64,000 nt of DNA. Source: Fratercula arctica (taxonomy: Eukaryota > Chordata > Aves > Charadriiformes > Alcidae). Location: NCBI GenBank assembly GCA_947846985.1, contig CANTUZ010000003.1, forward strand, positions 58,662,096 through 58,726,095, written 5' to 3'. Made by a program: the position numbers and the translations under genes. Positions 32,217-44,600 of this stretch are shown here, piece after piece (positions within the stretch are counted from its first letter, which is position 1; every line of letters begins with the position of its first letter). The notes beneath the pieces were generated by a model. It was given only the letters and a program-made list of their open reading frames with translations, was not told the origin of the DNA and did not search any database.

Positions 32217-33430
32217 TTTTCCCCACGGTTGCCAATGGGTAGTATTTGAAACGATCTCTTTTTCTGTGCTTCAAGCAGCAATTAAGTATTGTGTTTCAAA
32301 TGCCACAACACAGCAACTGGTGAGTAAAGAATGACTTAAATAAGAAGTAAGAAAAAGTTTTGTTTGCTTTTGCAGGTGTTAAATTTCAGCGGGACAATCT
32401 TAACTCAAACAAAGCCCTAAACAAAAGTTACTGGAATTCCTGACTGACAACCTGAGTTTCATGTTAGACCAGGCAGATAATCAAAATTATCTCTCCTGGA
32501 TCTAAAATCTTTAACCACTGATTTTTACCATGGTTGTAGAATTCTGAGTTTGAGTTTTTTCACTGCAGGTATAAAATTTTTGTTTCAATTTTTAATACAT
32601 GGGGAAAACAATTGCAGCAACTACATGTGTCTAAATTATTTATTTCTGTAATGAGTATACTTTCAAAAAAAACCCCCAAACCAGTAAAACTCTCACTGGC
32701 GAGTACATTGCAGGACTGAAATGTGAATTTTGGTTATTTTCTTGCTCTTCTGGTAACCTGGTTATTCCTCCCTTGAGGAGAAATGCAATGCTATATATCC
32801 AGTACCCAGATGGATTCAAACTCACATCCTGTAAGCAACCTCAGAACATTTGGAAAAAGGTAATTGAATCATGTTTAGACCCATTAATTAATTCTGTGGA
32901 ACCCATTTACGGGAAACACAGCTGCAGTGAAACCCTGCTTGCAGAGAAGAGAATGAAAGCTGCAAGTTGTTTCAATGCAAACTACTGGTGCTTGTGAGCC
33001 CCTTCCCACAGGACTCAAGCTTGCAATCCTGCCCCGATGTCAAAGTCCTTCAGAGTCAAAATGGTGGGACCAGGAGAAAATTCCATGACTTCACTACGAC
33101 AGGCTCCCATTGTAATTCTTAATTGGTTACTTCAGATTACTCTCTCAGCCAACCCTTGTTAATGTGAAATGATAACCTTGAACTGTGTTCACGGTTTAAG
33201 CATTACCCAAAGACCTGCACGGAGCATACAGGGACAAAGTCAGAAATTCTTTTGCGCTTGTGTGAGGTCAGAATCAGGCTGATTCTGTCAGCCTGATCAC
33301 AGGATCGCAGTAATCCAGCTGTTTATGGGCCTTATCAGACATTAGATTAAGAATTTGTGCATGCCAGTCTGGAAATGGATCTTACCGGCCTCATTCTGCT
33401 ACTTTTACCACGGTGCTATTACTGGATTTA

Positions 33431-33745
33431 CAGAATCATAGAATCACAGAATGGTTTGGTTTGGAAGGGACCTTAAAGATCATTGAGTTCCAATCCCCCT
33501 GCCATGGGCAGGGACACCTCCCACTAGAGCAGGTTGCTCAAAGCCCCATCCAGCCTGGCCTTGAACACTTCCACGGATGTGGCATCTACAACTTCTCTGG
33601 GCAACCTGTTCCACTATCTCACCACCCTCACAGTAAAGAATTTCTAATCTAAATCACCCCTCTTTCAGTTTAAAACCATTACCCCTTGTCCTATCGCTAC
33701 ACTCCCTCATAAAGAGTCCCTCTCCATGTCTCCTATAGGATTTGC
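33431..33745 (-). mobile_element. CR1 LINE 3' fragment
   Basis: It begins CAGAATCATAGAATCACAGA and continues 'ggaagggaccttaaagatca', 'gcagggacacctcccactag', 'gcctggccttgaacacttcc' and 'ccattaccccttgtcctatc'. This is the reverse complement of the well-known avian CR1 3' end, so the element lies on the minus strand. It covers the 3' UTR and is 5'-truncated at about 33745, as nearly all CR1 copies are. Sequence quality is good, suggesting a moderately young copy. Confidence 0.95.
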
Positions 33746-36700
33746 TCTGCTCAGCAGTTCCTTTTGTATCTTCCAACCCAAAGCCGCTTTTTCAATACTT
33801 GTTTACCCAATGCCTCCTGTTTCCTTTCACAGCCTCTCAACAATGCCCTTCAAGCCACCCCATGGTTCAGCTCCTCTTTGAGCCCTCCTCACTCCTCACC
33901 CCAGCTGGGGAGGCAGCTGCACCCAGGTGAGGAGGGAGAGAGAGAAGAGCCCAGTTGAGTGAGGAGTGGATTGATCCCTGTCATCCCCAGGAAGGAAGGA
34001 AGGTGTGGCTCATCCTGAATTTGCCTGAAATGCTCTCTCATCAAAGGCCAGCCAGCAAGCAGGAAGAAGGTTTATCAGGTGAGGGTTCCTTGGAATTGCC
34101 CATCCAGGCCCTACAACAAAGGCTGAGCCTTATGGGATTAAGAGTTTTGTTCTGTGCAATATGGTTAATAAAAAAACTGTGTATAAACAGGGTGAGCTAG
34201 CTCCAGGTGTTCTGGGCTGGGAACAGGCTGCTGTGGGACGCACAAGGACCTTCGCTGGAGCATATGTACAGGGCAGCTACAGCAGCCAGTAAATGTTATA
34301 TTATCCTAACAGCATCACGAGTTGGTTTCACTATTCTTCATGTCTTTTTTTCATTAATTATTAATATTCAGTTAGTATGGCAGTGAGCAGAATGTACCCA
34401 CAGGTCTATCCATAAAGGAATTAATTTACTGCCTGCTTTACAATGGTTCTAAGTAAACACTTGAGTGACATTAAGTACTGCATTTTTATGGGAGTAGTGG
34501 CAAATTCAGGTGAGCAAACACAACACATTGGAGAAAACCAAGCACCTTTGGTCCAGTCGCAGCCCGCGCCGCTACCAGCCTGTGACAGTGTGAAAATAAG
34601 TCAATGTTGTTAATGAAAAAATCAAGGAACTGAAAATGATCCCATCATGTTCTTTAAAAATCAATGTTTCTGTTAATTCCACAGGACTTCTGCTTCGTGC
34701 AGAATGAACATAGCATTAGAGAGGCCCTGCCCTTACTCCAAAATTCTCATGGATTTCAGTCAGTCGGGATCAGGCCCAGGATGGGTACCTGAAACCAAAA
34801 GGGTGAGAAAGGAAGCCCAAGGGATTGATTACTTCCCAGCATCTGAGTAATTTCTTAAAAGCACCTTAAAATACTCTTAAAAAATTAGAATTATTTATAA
34901 ATATGCAATTGTACAACCCTGTATTGTCCTGTTACATCTGCCTCTGTAGAAGAGGCAGATTTTCCTCTATTTCTGTTCCCTAAATCACAGAGCAGGTTTC
35001 AAATGTCATTACTGCATTGTTTCTCCGCAGATGTAACACTGTTTCCAGCAGTGCAGTTTCACTGATGAACAGCAAATGGAACTGACCCAGATGGAGACTG
35101 GGATCTGCAAGACCCTCCTCAGATTTGCATTGTTTCCTTGCAGGTATCCAAACTGTTCGCCGGGACCCTGTGGCAAGGCATGTACCTCTTTGTGAGGCTA
35201 CTGACTGTGTTTCATTCTTGAAACCAAGCATCGTCCATAATTCAGTGAAATGACAACATTTTTTTAACCCTGTACATATACTTGCGAGTCTTGCTGAACT
35301 GGAGCCAGAATAAAGCATGAGTCCAGCAGGCATTCCTGTACATGCTCAAGGATAATAGTTGACTAATCTGTAGGGGGAGAGGTGATGGAGAACTTCTAGT
35401 GACTCATCTTCAGTAAAACTAATTTTCATCCTTAACATTTTTAAAATCATTTCAGTATGGTGTCTGTACATCGTCAGTCACCGTGGCACACATACTGCCC
35501 TGTTTTCTTGTAGACACAGGAGCTTCAAATTTTTACTCTCTACCCTCCCACATTCCGGTGCAATTCCTTTCCTTAATGAGCATGCACACAAAATGACCTC
35601 TGTGTTCCCTTCTGCATAATTGTGCACTGTTTCCCTGAACTCTGGAGCTCACATTTTCATGATAAAAGGTGCAATTATTTTCCTGTGCAGCAACATTTGC
35701 AACAAGACTGGCTTTGCAAACAGATTTTCAGCCTCTCATTAGGTTGACAAGAATTTGGGCAGCCTGGTAAGCAATCTTTTGCATGTGGCAAATTCATTTT
35801 ATTTAAGCACCCCTTTACATTAGTCTTTTAAAAGAGCCTTCTGAATGCAAAGGCAGACACTACTGCTCAGTCTACCCTTCCCTGCGCATTACAAATTCTT
35901 TAATAATGAGGCAGGTAGAATCTGATTTTACGCAATCTATCATGAAAATGTGTTAACAAAGGTAACCTAAAATTAGCATCTTTCATGACTATAACATCAT
36001 TCCCAAACTTGCCTCAATTACAAGCTGTTCCTTAATGGTTACAGTTCATTATTTGTCATTCTGGAGTCTCAGAAAGCTCTGAGCAGTGCACTACACTGGC
36101 GACCGAGGCACTGGCAAGGCAGAAACTGGATCTATGTAATTCTTAAACACTACTCAGATCTTTTTTCCCCCGAGCAGATGAGATTCAGCAAGTGCAAAAC
36201 TTCACTGACATTCTTTGATGATGCCTTTGATTTGTGGTGGCAGCAAAACCGCTCATCCCAATAATTACAACATGCAATTGATAAAACCCACACAAATCAA
36301 CACCTCCACTAACAATGCAGTTTCACTGTTTTAATGTTGGGGAATTACTTGCATTTTGCTTTTGGCACAGGTTCTGACTTAATTCCCAGTTAAGTCAATG
36401 ACAGCCTGGAGAATCTCTCGCTTTGCTTCAGTGACAGGGGATAATCCCAGCTGCCAAGGTTTATTCTCCAAATATTAGCAGAAGTGCTTTGCTTATCAGG
36501 CAGTTGATATTGTTAGCTCAAGGGTAATAAAATCTTTGCATCCAAATATAAGCTTTTGTGGGATCTTAGTTGACAGATGGATCTATCAATTGATAACACA
36601 GTCTTGGATTTCTTCTTAAACTTTGGTTAATTAAAGCATTTGGGAAGTGTGTATCTTTCCAAAACCACTCATTGAGGAACAATACTGAAATTATGTTGCC

Positions 36701-38910
36701 TACTCAGGATCCTTACTGTCAGTGAACTTTGACTTTCCAATCTTTGTAAACTGTCTTTAAATTAAGACTATTCTAAAACCAAAATCTAGTTTTATTTTTC
36801 TTTGTCTAAAGTGACTGAAGACACATGACATGGTCCGAGCTAACCAGCCACGAGGCAGATCTAGACTAAAACTGCAAACTTCACTTCCTGCTCCCTCCTT
36901 AACTTTTTCCCCTGTAAAGACAATTTAGCAGTGGGCTTACAAAAAATTCCATGAATCTTTATGCCCTGAGGGCACGGCCTCGAATACAGTGAAATTCTTG
37001 AAAAGACTCATAGGTTTCAACGGACTTGTAATCAAGCTCTGAATGTGAGAGGCAAGAGACTCCTCAATTTCCTTTTCTAGATAGTGATGGAACACTGTCA
37101 ATGTTGGAACACTAACAGTGATGGAAGCACACAGCTCTGTGAAACATTGTGTAAAATTTTATAGTACGCTGTTGTATACAGCTTGATAGCAGTTCAGCTG
37201 TGACAGCATGGGAACCCCTATAGTATAGAATAGGGTAATTCCTGAGTAAACTGCCTTCTGAAAGAAGATTTTCTTTTAATGAATTAATGGGCAGCAGATG
37301 CTGGGAGGAACATGTTTCTTTGTCTTTCTTTCAGCAGTGCTTCATATGTAGAGTAAATACACGGAAAGCACGATACGCCTCTAAATATATGTATAAAAGA
37401 CATAAACCCAGGATTGCTCTTTAGAAATTAAGAAGCACTGCGCAGCAATCAGTAGCATAATCTTTAGTTTAAACAATTCGATACTTTTCAGAATAATTTT
37501 TAATCCATAAAATAAACAGGTTCTGAAATCCTACAACAGAAGTTGGACAAAGTGAAAGAGCTTCTGCAAAGCTTACGTATTGCACTCCACTTGCCAAAAC
37601 GTGGTCTGTCTCAGGAAATGGCATTAACTAAGCCAGTCAAAGTCCAAATTATTAATATTTTACTATAGGCGTTAGCAGACAAAACTGTAAAAAGTGCTTC
37701 TTCACCATCTTTGTGCTTAGCATGCGATAGGCCTATCACCTGGCAGAAACTGTCCAGGAGTCTTTTGGCTCAGGCTCCAGATTAACACAGATTTTGCCTG
37801 CGCAGACAAATTCCCGTGGGAGAGGAAGGGCTTACACAAATGAGTATTTCAGGGACACACCAATATGTTGTTGCATTTCCAACTTGTCTGACTGCCGGAA
37901 GATGCACTGGCTGTAGAAAACTGGGGATTCCCCATGACAGCCATCTCCACATGGCTTTACTTCTGCACCCTCCTGAGAGCTACAGCCAAGAATTCCAGGG
38001 ATGATGATTCTTGCAAGACTTAAGGGAGGCAATTAGCACTGCTTGGTCAGTCTCGTGCTACATTTGCCAAGCTAATACTTGCAGCTGCACCTTTCGCAAA
38101 GTACTGTCTTAGTTGAACAGAGTTTGGTGAGCTGGAGAAACATCCACACCCATGTGAGAATACAACTGGATCTTGACACCACTTACTGTTCAGCTCTTTG
38201 ACCACATGAGATGGCAATCTGGTCTTTCATCTTCCTCAGCAGAGTTTTCAGACTTTAATCTCAGGTACATACCAATGTACCAGCAGACCTGCTGGAGAAG
38301 TGAGGGACTGCAGCTGCTAAAAGCATACAACCCAACCATAATCACCAACTGTTTCTATAAACAGAGTATGAAAGTCACACATGGCTTTCATGGGCCAGGT
38401 GTTCTGGAGGCTATTTTTGAGCGCCACCGAGTCCTGATAACATATTTGATTAAATGTTCACAAAGCACTTGTGCAATATGCCAAAAATAAATCTGCAGTG
38501 ACCTGATCCATCTGACTCTGTGCCATCCTGTCCTGCAGGAGTGGGAATGTGAGGATGCTCCTATCTAGAGACCAAAATCAGCAATCCTAAATTAAAGTTG
38601 TCTGCAGATCTATAGATGGACACAGCCTGGCCACTTCCTGAGGGTTCATTTGCATCGGCGTCAGTGGTATGCAGAGCTACCACAGCACACTTTTACACCC
38701 AGACCAACACCTAAGGCAGCTCTGGCTGCCACAGCTGGTCCCTGCCACCTGCCCTCCCCTCAGGTGTATGCTTAAGCCCAGCTGTCCCTGCCAGCCTTTC
38801 ATCTCTTCGCTGCTGCAAAGACATAGATGGCCAAGCAGAATCACGGGATGTTCTTCCCTTCTGCAGGGAAGGCTAGGGATGAAACCCCTGAAATCTGGCT
38901 CTAACCACCC
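33746..38910. other. Intergenic stretch between CR1 and the second CpG island
   Basis: I see no recognisable gene. A 105-codon plus-strand frame at 38173-38490 has no familiar features. The part at 34100-34330 ends in AATAAA-like and 'cagcatcacgagttgg' sequence that could be the worn 3' end of an LTR, but no partner end was found. The part at about 35900-36700 is AT-rich, CpG-poor and dense in GATA-like and TGACAG motifs, the composition of a possible non-coding regulatory element; this is inference only. Confidence 0.5.
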
Positions 38911-39020
38911 CTGCCTGCAGATCCCTGGCAACTCCGCCCACGGGCGCTGCTGCCCTCCCCAACCTGCCGCGGCAGCAGCAGCAACCTTCCCCCCGTCTCC
39001 GCGGGAGCCTCCTTTAGCCC

Positions 39021-39033
39021 TGCCGCCATCTTG
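39021..39033 (-). promoter_or_regulatory. YY1-like site overlapping an ATG
   Basis: The minus strand reads CAAGATGGCGGCA, matching the YY1 consensus AANATGGCGGC. Such sites usually sit just downstream of a start site and point along transcription, which would imply a minus-strand start near 39050-39250. Confidence 0.5.
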
Positions 39034-39244
39034 AGCGGGGAGCTCCAAACGACCCGGAGGCAGCAGAGCGCCTCGGGACAGGGGCGACCCGGGTCTCCCA
39101 CGCCTCCAGCTGAGGAAGAAGCCACGGTCTTCCTCCCCAACCCGGTGAGGCTGTAATGGAGCGGCCCTCCCCCCCGGAGCCGCTCCAGAGACAGTCCCAC
39201 CGGGATAACATCCAGTTCCCTCGCCCCACGGACCCCAAGGGCCG

Positions 39245-39256
39245 TGCGCATGCGCA
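39245..39256. promoter_or_regulatory. NRF1-like palindrome
   Basis: TGCGCATGCGCA is a perfect 12-bp palindrome and the ideal NRF1 site. NRF1 sites are typical of bidirectional CpG-island promoters. It lies between the YY1-like site and the plus-strand TATA promoter. Confidence 0.6.
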
Positions 39257-39343
39257 CAGGAGCCGCCCCTGGCCGCCACCCGCGCGCCCCGGGGAAAGGA
39301 GGGAACGGAGGGACTTTGCCCTGGGAGAGCCGGCGTCGTCACA

Positions 39344-39415
39344 GGGGCGGCAGCCAATGAGCGAGCGCGATTAAAATAGCGCCCTATAAATAGGAACCCG
39401 CGGGCGGCGGTTGGT
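39344..39415 (+). promoter_or_regulatory. Plus-strand core promoter: GC box, CCAAT, TATA
   Basis: A GC box (GGGGCGG, 39344-39350), a CCAAT box (39354-39358) and a strong TATA box (CTATAAATAG, 39384-39393) occur in canonical order and spacing. They predict a start near 39415-39420 on the plus strand. A possible first-exon donor is AAG|GTAGCC at 39750. An AATAAA at 41174-41179, followed by GT-rich sequence, could end a short unspliced transcript. No conserved open frame follows, so the product may be a non-coding RNA or a gene whose exons I could not recognise. Confidence 0.6.
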
Positions 39416-39660
39416 GTCGCGCCGGTGCAGGTGCGGCGTTGGGGGTGGTTTCAGAGGCCGCCAGCTCGGCCCGGTTCCCGCCGCCTCCCCCGCCCCACCT
39501 ATCGTGATTCCTGTCGCGGCTCCCCGACACCGGCCCGGCCCGGGGAACCGGCTGGGCGCCGGCGGGGCGGCTGGAGGGCGGGAGCGCGTCCCCCTCCCTC
39601 GGGAGAGGCCCCGGGGCAGGGCACGACGTCCTCGAGCTCTTGGTGCCTGGCCTCGTCACT

Positions 39661-40786
39661 TCAGTTCCCCCTCAGGGAGTCGGTGACTCTTCCACCTGGT
39701 TTTGGTTCGTTTCGTTCTTTGACGCCTCCTCTCTCTGAAGTGACTGAAGGTAGCCAGTGCCATGCTGTCACGAAGAAACACAGTTCCTGGCAGTAGTTTC
39801 TTGTGCATGCTCTTAAAACAGCATCTGTTTTTAAGATTTGAGACTGGCTGTTACCACCGAAGGAAGTGGAGTGATAAAGCTTATCGTGTTGGCCTATATT
39901 CTGCCATCTTTTCTCCATTAGTCTGAAACACGCTGCAACAGAAAATGTTTTCAGAGGTGTTACAGGGCCAGGCCCTTTCTGTATAAGATACTGCTGGAAA
40001 AGTCCCTGCTTGGGACTTAATGTTCAAGCCTCCCAATCCTATACTGGCATGCACAATGAATATGTAAACTAAGAATATCTGTGAATAGAGCAACATAAAG
40101 TGGGGTTGTCTTTTTATCTGTTTTTGCTCTCAGAAAGATTAGGATGCATCGTATGGAGGTGAATAGAGAACTGTATTAAAACAAACATGACTGATAATGA
40201 AAGCCAATGGTCTTCTATTTGAAGATTTTTTGCTTTATTTTTAATATCTAATTAGGAAGATGTTAAAAGTATGCCCAGTTCCTGACTATACTCAAGATTG
40301 CAAGTGCTAGAAGTGCAGTGGATCACTTGAAGATGTGTTTTTACTTGCTTAAGCTACGCTGGTTTTGTGGAAATGCCCATAGCATACCTGTTCTTGGTCT
40401 GTGCTGTGCCATTGTGTTATGCATGTTCTTAGCTTACTACTTGCATATACTGCATTGCTGCTCTTATATCAGATAAGGTATCTGCTGTAGGATTACCAGG
40501 CTTGTTTTTGTTTTGGTTTGGTTTTGTTTTGTTTTGTTTTTTTTGTTGGGTGGTTTCTTTTTGCTCTTTTTTTTTTTTGGTGAGACCTTGGTAAGATAAT
40601 AAAGAATATTTGCTACTTGGGAGGATATCCTGCAGTGTATCTTACATATATGTAACACAGCTGAATTCTCTAAATATGGTGTTTATTCTCTGTTTTTTAT
40701 AAAGTTGACACTGGATTCAAGGAGAAGTATTTACTGAAATGCTTAACATAGCAGCTGACGGAGAAGAGGGATCATCAAATGAAATT
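39661..40786. other. Sequence downstream of the second CpG island
   Basis: This is AT-rich unique sequence with no recognised exon. A T-rich low-complexity patch (TTTTG/GGTTT units and a T12 run) lies at 40503-40580. Confidence 0.5.
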
Positions 40787-41105
40787 ATGAGGTGGCGGGT
40801 TCAAAAGAAGATACCCCTTCACACGGAACATAATTAAATCCTGGAACTCATTGCTACAGGATGTCGGGGATGTCAGAAGTTCAAAAAGCAATTAGGCACA
40901 ATCTGCGCAGGGATGCTCAACACAAACACCTCTGATTCAGGAGCCCTTTGAGGTGCAAATCCGCATCCTGCGGAAGCATTTTGGGGAGCAGCCTCCCATG
41001 TCCTCATGCTGTCATTAGGTGATTCCTGTCAGCTGGTCTCAGAGATAGAGACCTGGACTGGGCTACAAATGCTGCTGTTCTGACCCAGCATGGTCATCCC
41101 TATGC
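40787..41105 (+). repeat. Ancient CR1-type LINE relic
   Basis: Worn landmarks occur in the order expected for an old plus-strand CR1 3' region: 'gcgggttcaaaagaagatac', 'ccttcacacggaacataatt', 'ctggaactcattgctacagg', 'aggagccctttgaggtgcaa', and finally 'ctgctgttctgacccagcat'. Divergence is much greater than in the copy at 41246, so it predates it. Confidence 0.65.
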
Positions 41106-41245
41106 TTAACTGTCATTTCATTCAACATGTTTTTTTCCACAATCTTTAATCAATCATAAACAGCCATTCTTGCAATAAACTTTTGTGATACCTAAATGCC
41201 ATTTCCGTGTGCTCTGTACATTTCTCTTCTTTCTTGCCTGGTGCT

Positions 41246-41696
41246 ATGAGTCCAGAGAAGGGCAATGAAGCTGGTGAGGGGTCTAGAGCACAAGTCTTAG
41301 GAGGAGCGGCTGAGGGAATTGGGGTTGTTCAGCCTGGAGAAAAGGAGGCTGAGGGGAGACCTTATCGCTCTCTACAACTACCTGAAAGGAGGGTGTAGGG
41401 AGGTGGGGGTCGGTCTCTTCTCCCAGGTAACAAGTGATAGGACAAGGGGAAATTGCCTCAAGTTGCACCAGGGGAGGTTAGGTTGGATATGAGGAAAAAT
41501 TTCTTCACTGAAAGGGTAATCAAATGTTGGAACAGGCTGCCCAGGGAAGTGGTGGAATTGTCATCCCTGGAGGTAATTAAAAGACGGGTAGACATGGTAC
41601 TGAGGGACATGGTTTAGTGATAGTTTTTGTAAGAGTTAGGTTGATGGTTGGACTCGATGATCTGAAAGGTCCCTTCCAAGCTAGGTGATTCTGTGA
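41246..41696 (+). mobile_element. CR1 LINE 3' fragment
   Basis: It starts within 'gtccagagaagggcaatgaa' and runs through 'ttcagcctggagaaaaggag', 'gaccttatcgctctctacaa', 'ttgcaccaggggaggttagg', 'gaacaggctgcccagggaag' and 'gactcgatgatctgaaaggt', ending near 'gattctgtgag'. These are the standard plus-strand CR1 3' landmarks. The copy is 5'-truncated and about 450 bp long. Its sister at 63382 shares most landmarks, so both belong to closely related subfamilies. Confidence 0.95.
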
Positions 41697-44600
41697 GTGG
41701 GGGATGGAAGGTTGCTTTGCTGTGTGCTTGTGTAGTGCCGCTTTATCAAGCTGAGCACTGGTCTGTGCCTGTATTTTCTAGACAGTTATTTGATATAAAT
41801 AAATACTAATAATCAATATTTCTGAAGATGGCCACAAGCCAAAAAGTTTGCTGCTCGTATAAACATCCTAAGTGAGAAACCATGGAGCTCCGGTCCTCAT
41901 TCGCTGTCAGAATTAGCCAAATGGGCCACTTGAGAAAGCGATTAAAATACCAGCAATACCTGCCTAAAGAGCTACAAATTCCAGGCTCCCCATCTGCAGC
42001 GTTGTGTTTATTACCTAAGAGCACGGGACCAGGCCTTGCGAACCTGCTGACGCCCGAGGCTGAGACCAAGGGCGAGACGTCAGCGCGGCAGAAGAGACAT
42101 GGGAGGCTGCGTGGTGCCAGCCCCTGCCTCCCCTATTTGGAGCCACGGGCTCGTGCTGCACCTGACCTGGCAAAGCCTGGCACTGGCTGCGGCCCACGGC
42201 GGGTCCACACACGGTGGAGGCGTTCTCCTGCTCCGTGTCCACGTACACGTACCATGTGGTACACAGCAGTGCCTTCGGCAGAGAGGAGGGGGTGTCTCCG
42301 AGGGGCCACGGAGGCACTAGTGAGGGGTTGAGCAGGCACCTGCTGACGGCCAGCTCGGAAATAGGAAATCGGGTCAGCTGGGCTTGGTCCTCGGATTTTT
42401 CCTTGTAGCAGGGAGATACAGTTGCCTTGTGTGACACAGGTAGCTCCTGTTCCAGCCTTTCTGCCAGAAGGAGAAGGGGCGATGCATACATTTTCCATTG
42501 AAGAGTCAGTTGTCAATGTTGGGTTTTTTTTTTTCCAAAGACAAGCCTCATTTTTGTGCTCAGGAATGGAAGTGCCCTGAGACCATATGGGGAACAGGAG
42601 CATGATCACCCCATTGTATTGAACAATATTCAGCGTAGATCTCCTCAAAAAGCCCTAATTAATTTTCTGCCAAGGCTGGAGAACCACTATAGACTCTCAT
42701 GCTCATTTTAAACATAATGTAAATCCAATGTATCAGTCCTAGGGCAGTGGAAAACAACCTGGGGGAAGACCCTGTTCCTAAGGAGAAGTGGAAAGAGGAC
42801 GGGCATGTGATTCTGCTGAGGAGTACCCTTGCCGTATGGATAGGATTCTATACCAGTGTACAGCTCTCGGCTCAGGGGCACAACCTCCCAGGTATATAAG
42901 CATCCAGTTCAGGATGGATGTGGGTAACCCAGCAAAAGCCAAGTGATAAACCTGTTGTTCTTGCTGTTTGCCTCACCCTTGTTCCTGTTGCTCAGCTGAT
43001 CTTGCAGGGGATCGGAGAGAAGCTGCATACGGACAGAATGAGAGACAGCACATGCTTATAGGGGTGGGCAATGGAAACGAGTCCTGCTACAAAGTCACAT
43101 TTCTTTTACGCAACTGCCATTTGAGTTGCCGATAACCATGCAGACCATGGCTTGAGCAGCCCCTCAGAGGTAGCAGTTTCGTAAGGATGAGCAGTTCTTC
43201 AACCGCCGCTTAAACATGCAGCTGCATCTCGGACTCAGATGCTTTGTACAATGCTTTTCTCCAGGAGTGTGTTAGCATATATTGTAAATAATGACAATAA
43301 AACTGAATTTATTCTTTGGTTGGAAGTCACAGGCCTGGAAGGGATGGGGTAGATCACCGAGCTTAGTCACACAGGACCAGCAGCAGGGATTGGGCTTCAG
43401 TCCAGAATAGGCTGCAGGGCGGTTATTCCACCTGCCCCACTCTCAACATGCATTTATACCACCTTGGATGCACGCCTGTAGCCAACTTGTGTACTTCCCA
43501 GTAACTTTTAACAAACCTCAGATGGGTAGTAGATGTCCAAAAGTCACAAGTATGAGGTCCCATAGGAAGTGAGAGGTCAGGGGCGCTGGCAGTGTATCCC
43601 TGTGGTTGAGGGGTTTTCCAGTCTCGTCCCACACTGCTGTGCCAGTGCATGATTTTTTTTCCAGAGACTCTCGCCGCCAGTCCCCACGTGCCTCTGTCTT
43701 AAAAGTTGTTTGAGGTTTGGGTTCTTCTCAAGTTCATATGGTGAACCAAATGTTTCCTTTGAACCATTCTCATGAATGTACTTTGACACAGTCTGAGCTC
43801 CTGTTAAGTGCTGGTTGCATGTTCTGGTTGTATCTATGTGTGCGCACACACAGTAAAAAACCATTGTATTCCCTGGAAGCTCACGCAAAGTCCATAGAGG
43901 AACAGGCACAAGCTCTCCCAACTCCTGTGAGTTTCAGCTTCTGAACAAGGCCTGACTTTGGCACCCGCTTCGTTTTCCTTCAGCTCATCCTGGCCGTTCC
44001 CACAGGTGCTGCTGCAGTCCTGTGCCGCCCATCTGCATTGCCAGGCAGCTCCTGCAGCCCTGGCGTGGTGTGTAGGCGTGTTCCCATGGAGCAGCTCATC
44101 AGCCTGACTTTTGTGGGAGCCCAAGTCATCAGTGGCTGGGTATGGACAGGAGATATTGCAGCTCAATGGCATTTGGAGGGCAGAAGCATTTTCTTGGAGT
44201 GGGGCAGTCCCTGAGAGTCTTTGGAACAGGAAAACTTTCCTAATTGTCTAAAGGGACAGAGGTGGTAATCTGCCACAAAGAGATAAAGAGGGAAACACGG
44301 AAAGAAAATCAAAGCTGGAAATGTATGTATTTTTTTTTATTTTCCAAGAGAAAGACTTGTCTTTATTGGCTAGTATCTCTTCAGACAGTGCTGATTTACA
44401 TTCACATGTATAACTTTTTCCTTGAATCTGTCTTTTTCACTAACCAGAACTAGGCAGTGCCTGTCATTTAGGCACTAATACACATGAAAATACATAAATT
44501 TAGATTTGTAATTTTTACATTTTAACGAATGGCATTTTTGCTCTTCATTTGGTGTGTCAAGCTACTGTTGGAGAGAAATTGCAATTCAAGTAAAAATTCA

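Larger units (their letters stand above)
23210..33430. other. Intergenic stretch between EZR and the first CR1
   Basis: I recognise no gene in these 10.2 kb. Points of interest are two overlapping minus-strand frames at 23227-23731, an AT dinucleotide run near 25447, a GTTTT/GGTTT low-complexity patch at 28049-28088, a G+C-richer segment at 31170-31620 with a 50-bp unit repeated at 32167, and a poly-A run near 32020-32037. The rest is unique AT-rich sequence in which regulatory elements could exist but cannot be named. Confidence 0.6.
38920..39660. promoter_or_regulatory. Second CpG island, gene unknown
   Basis: G+C and CpG rise sharply between about 38920 and 39660, with AT-rich DNA on both sides. 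The island holds a plus-strand core promoter (39344-39415), an NRF1-like palindrome at 39245 and a YY1-type site on the minus strand at 39021. On the minus strand the YY1-like site overlaps an ATG (reading M-A-A-G), a common layout at the 5' end of housekeeping genes. I cannot match either direction to a known first exon. Long frames on both strands here are GC artefacts. Confidence 0.8.

Noticed and set aside
34100..34330. Possible LTR 3' end
   Set aside because: There is an AATAAA-like signal and a suggestive tail, but no matching TG...CA ends, no target repeat and no partner sequence, so it is not listed as an element.
38677..39357. 226-codon minus-strand frame over the second CpG island
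   Set aside because: It runs from ordinary sequence into the island without any domain. The composition matches the CpG island, and the opposite strand gives similarly long frames.
42133..42648. 171-codon minus-strand frame and the 149-codon plus-strand frame at 41882
   Set aside because: The two frames oppose each other in a G+C-richer block and neither resembles a known protein. A good start context for one is not enough.
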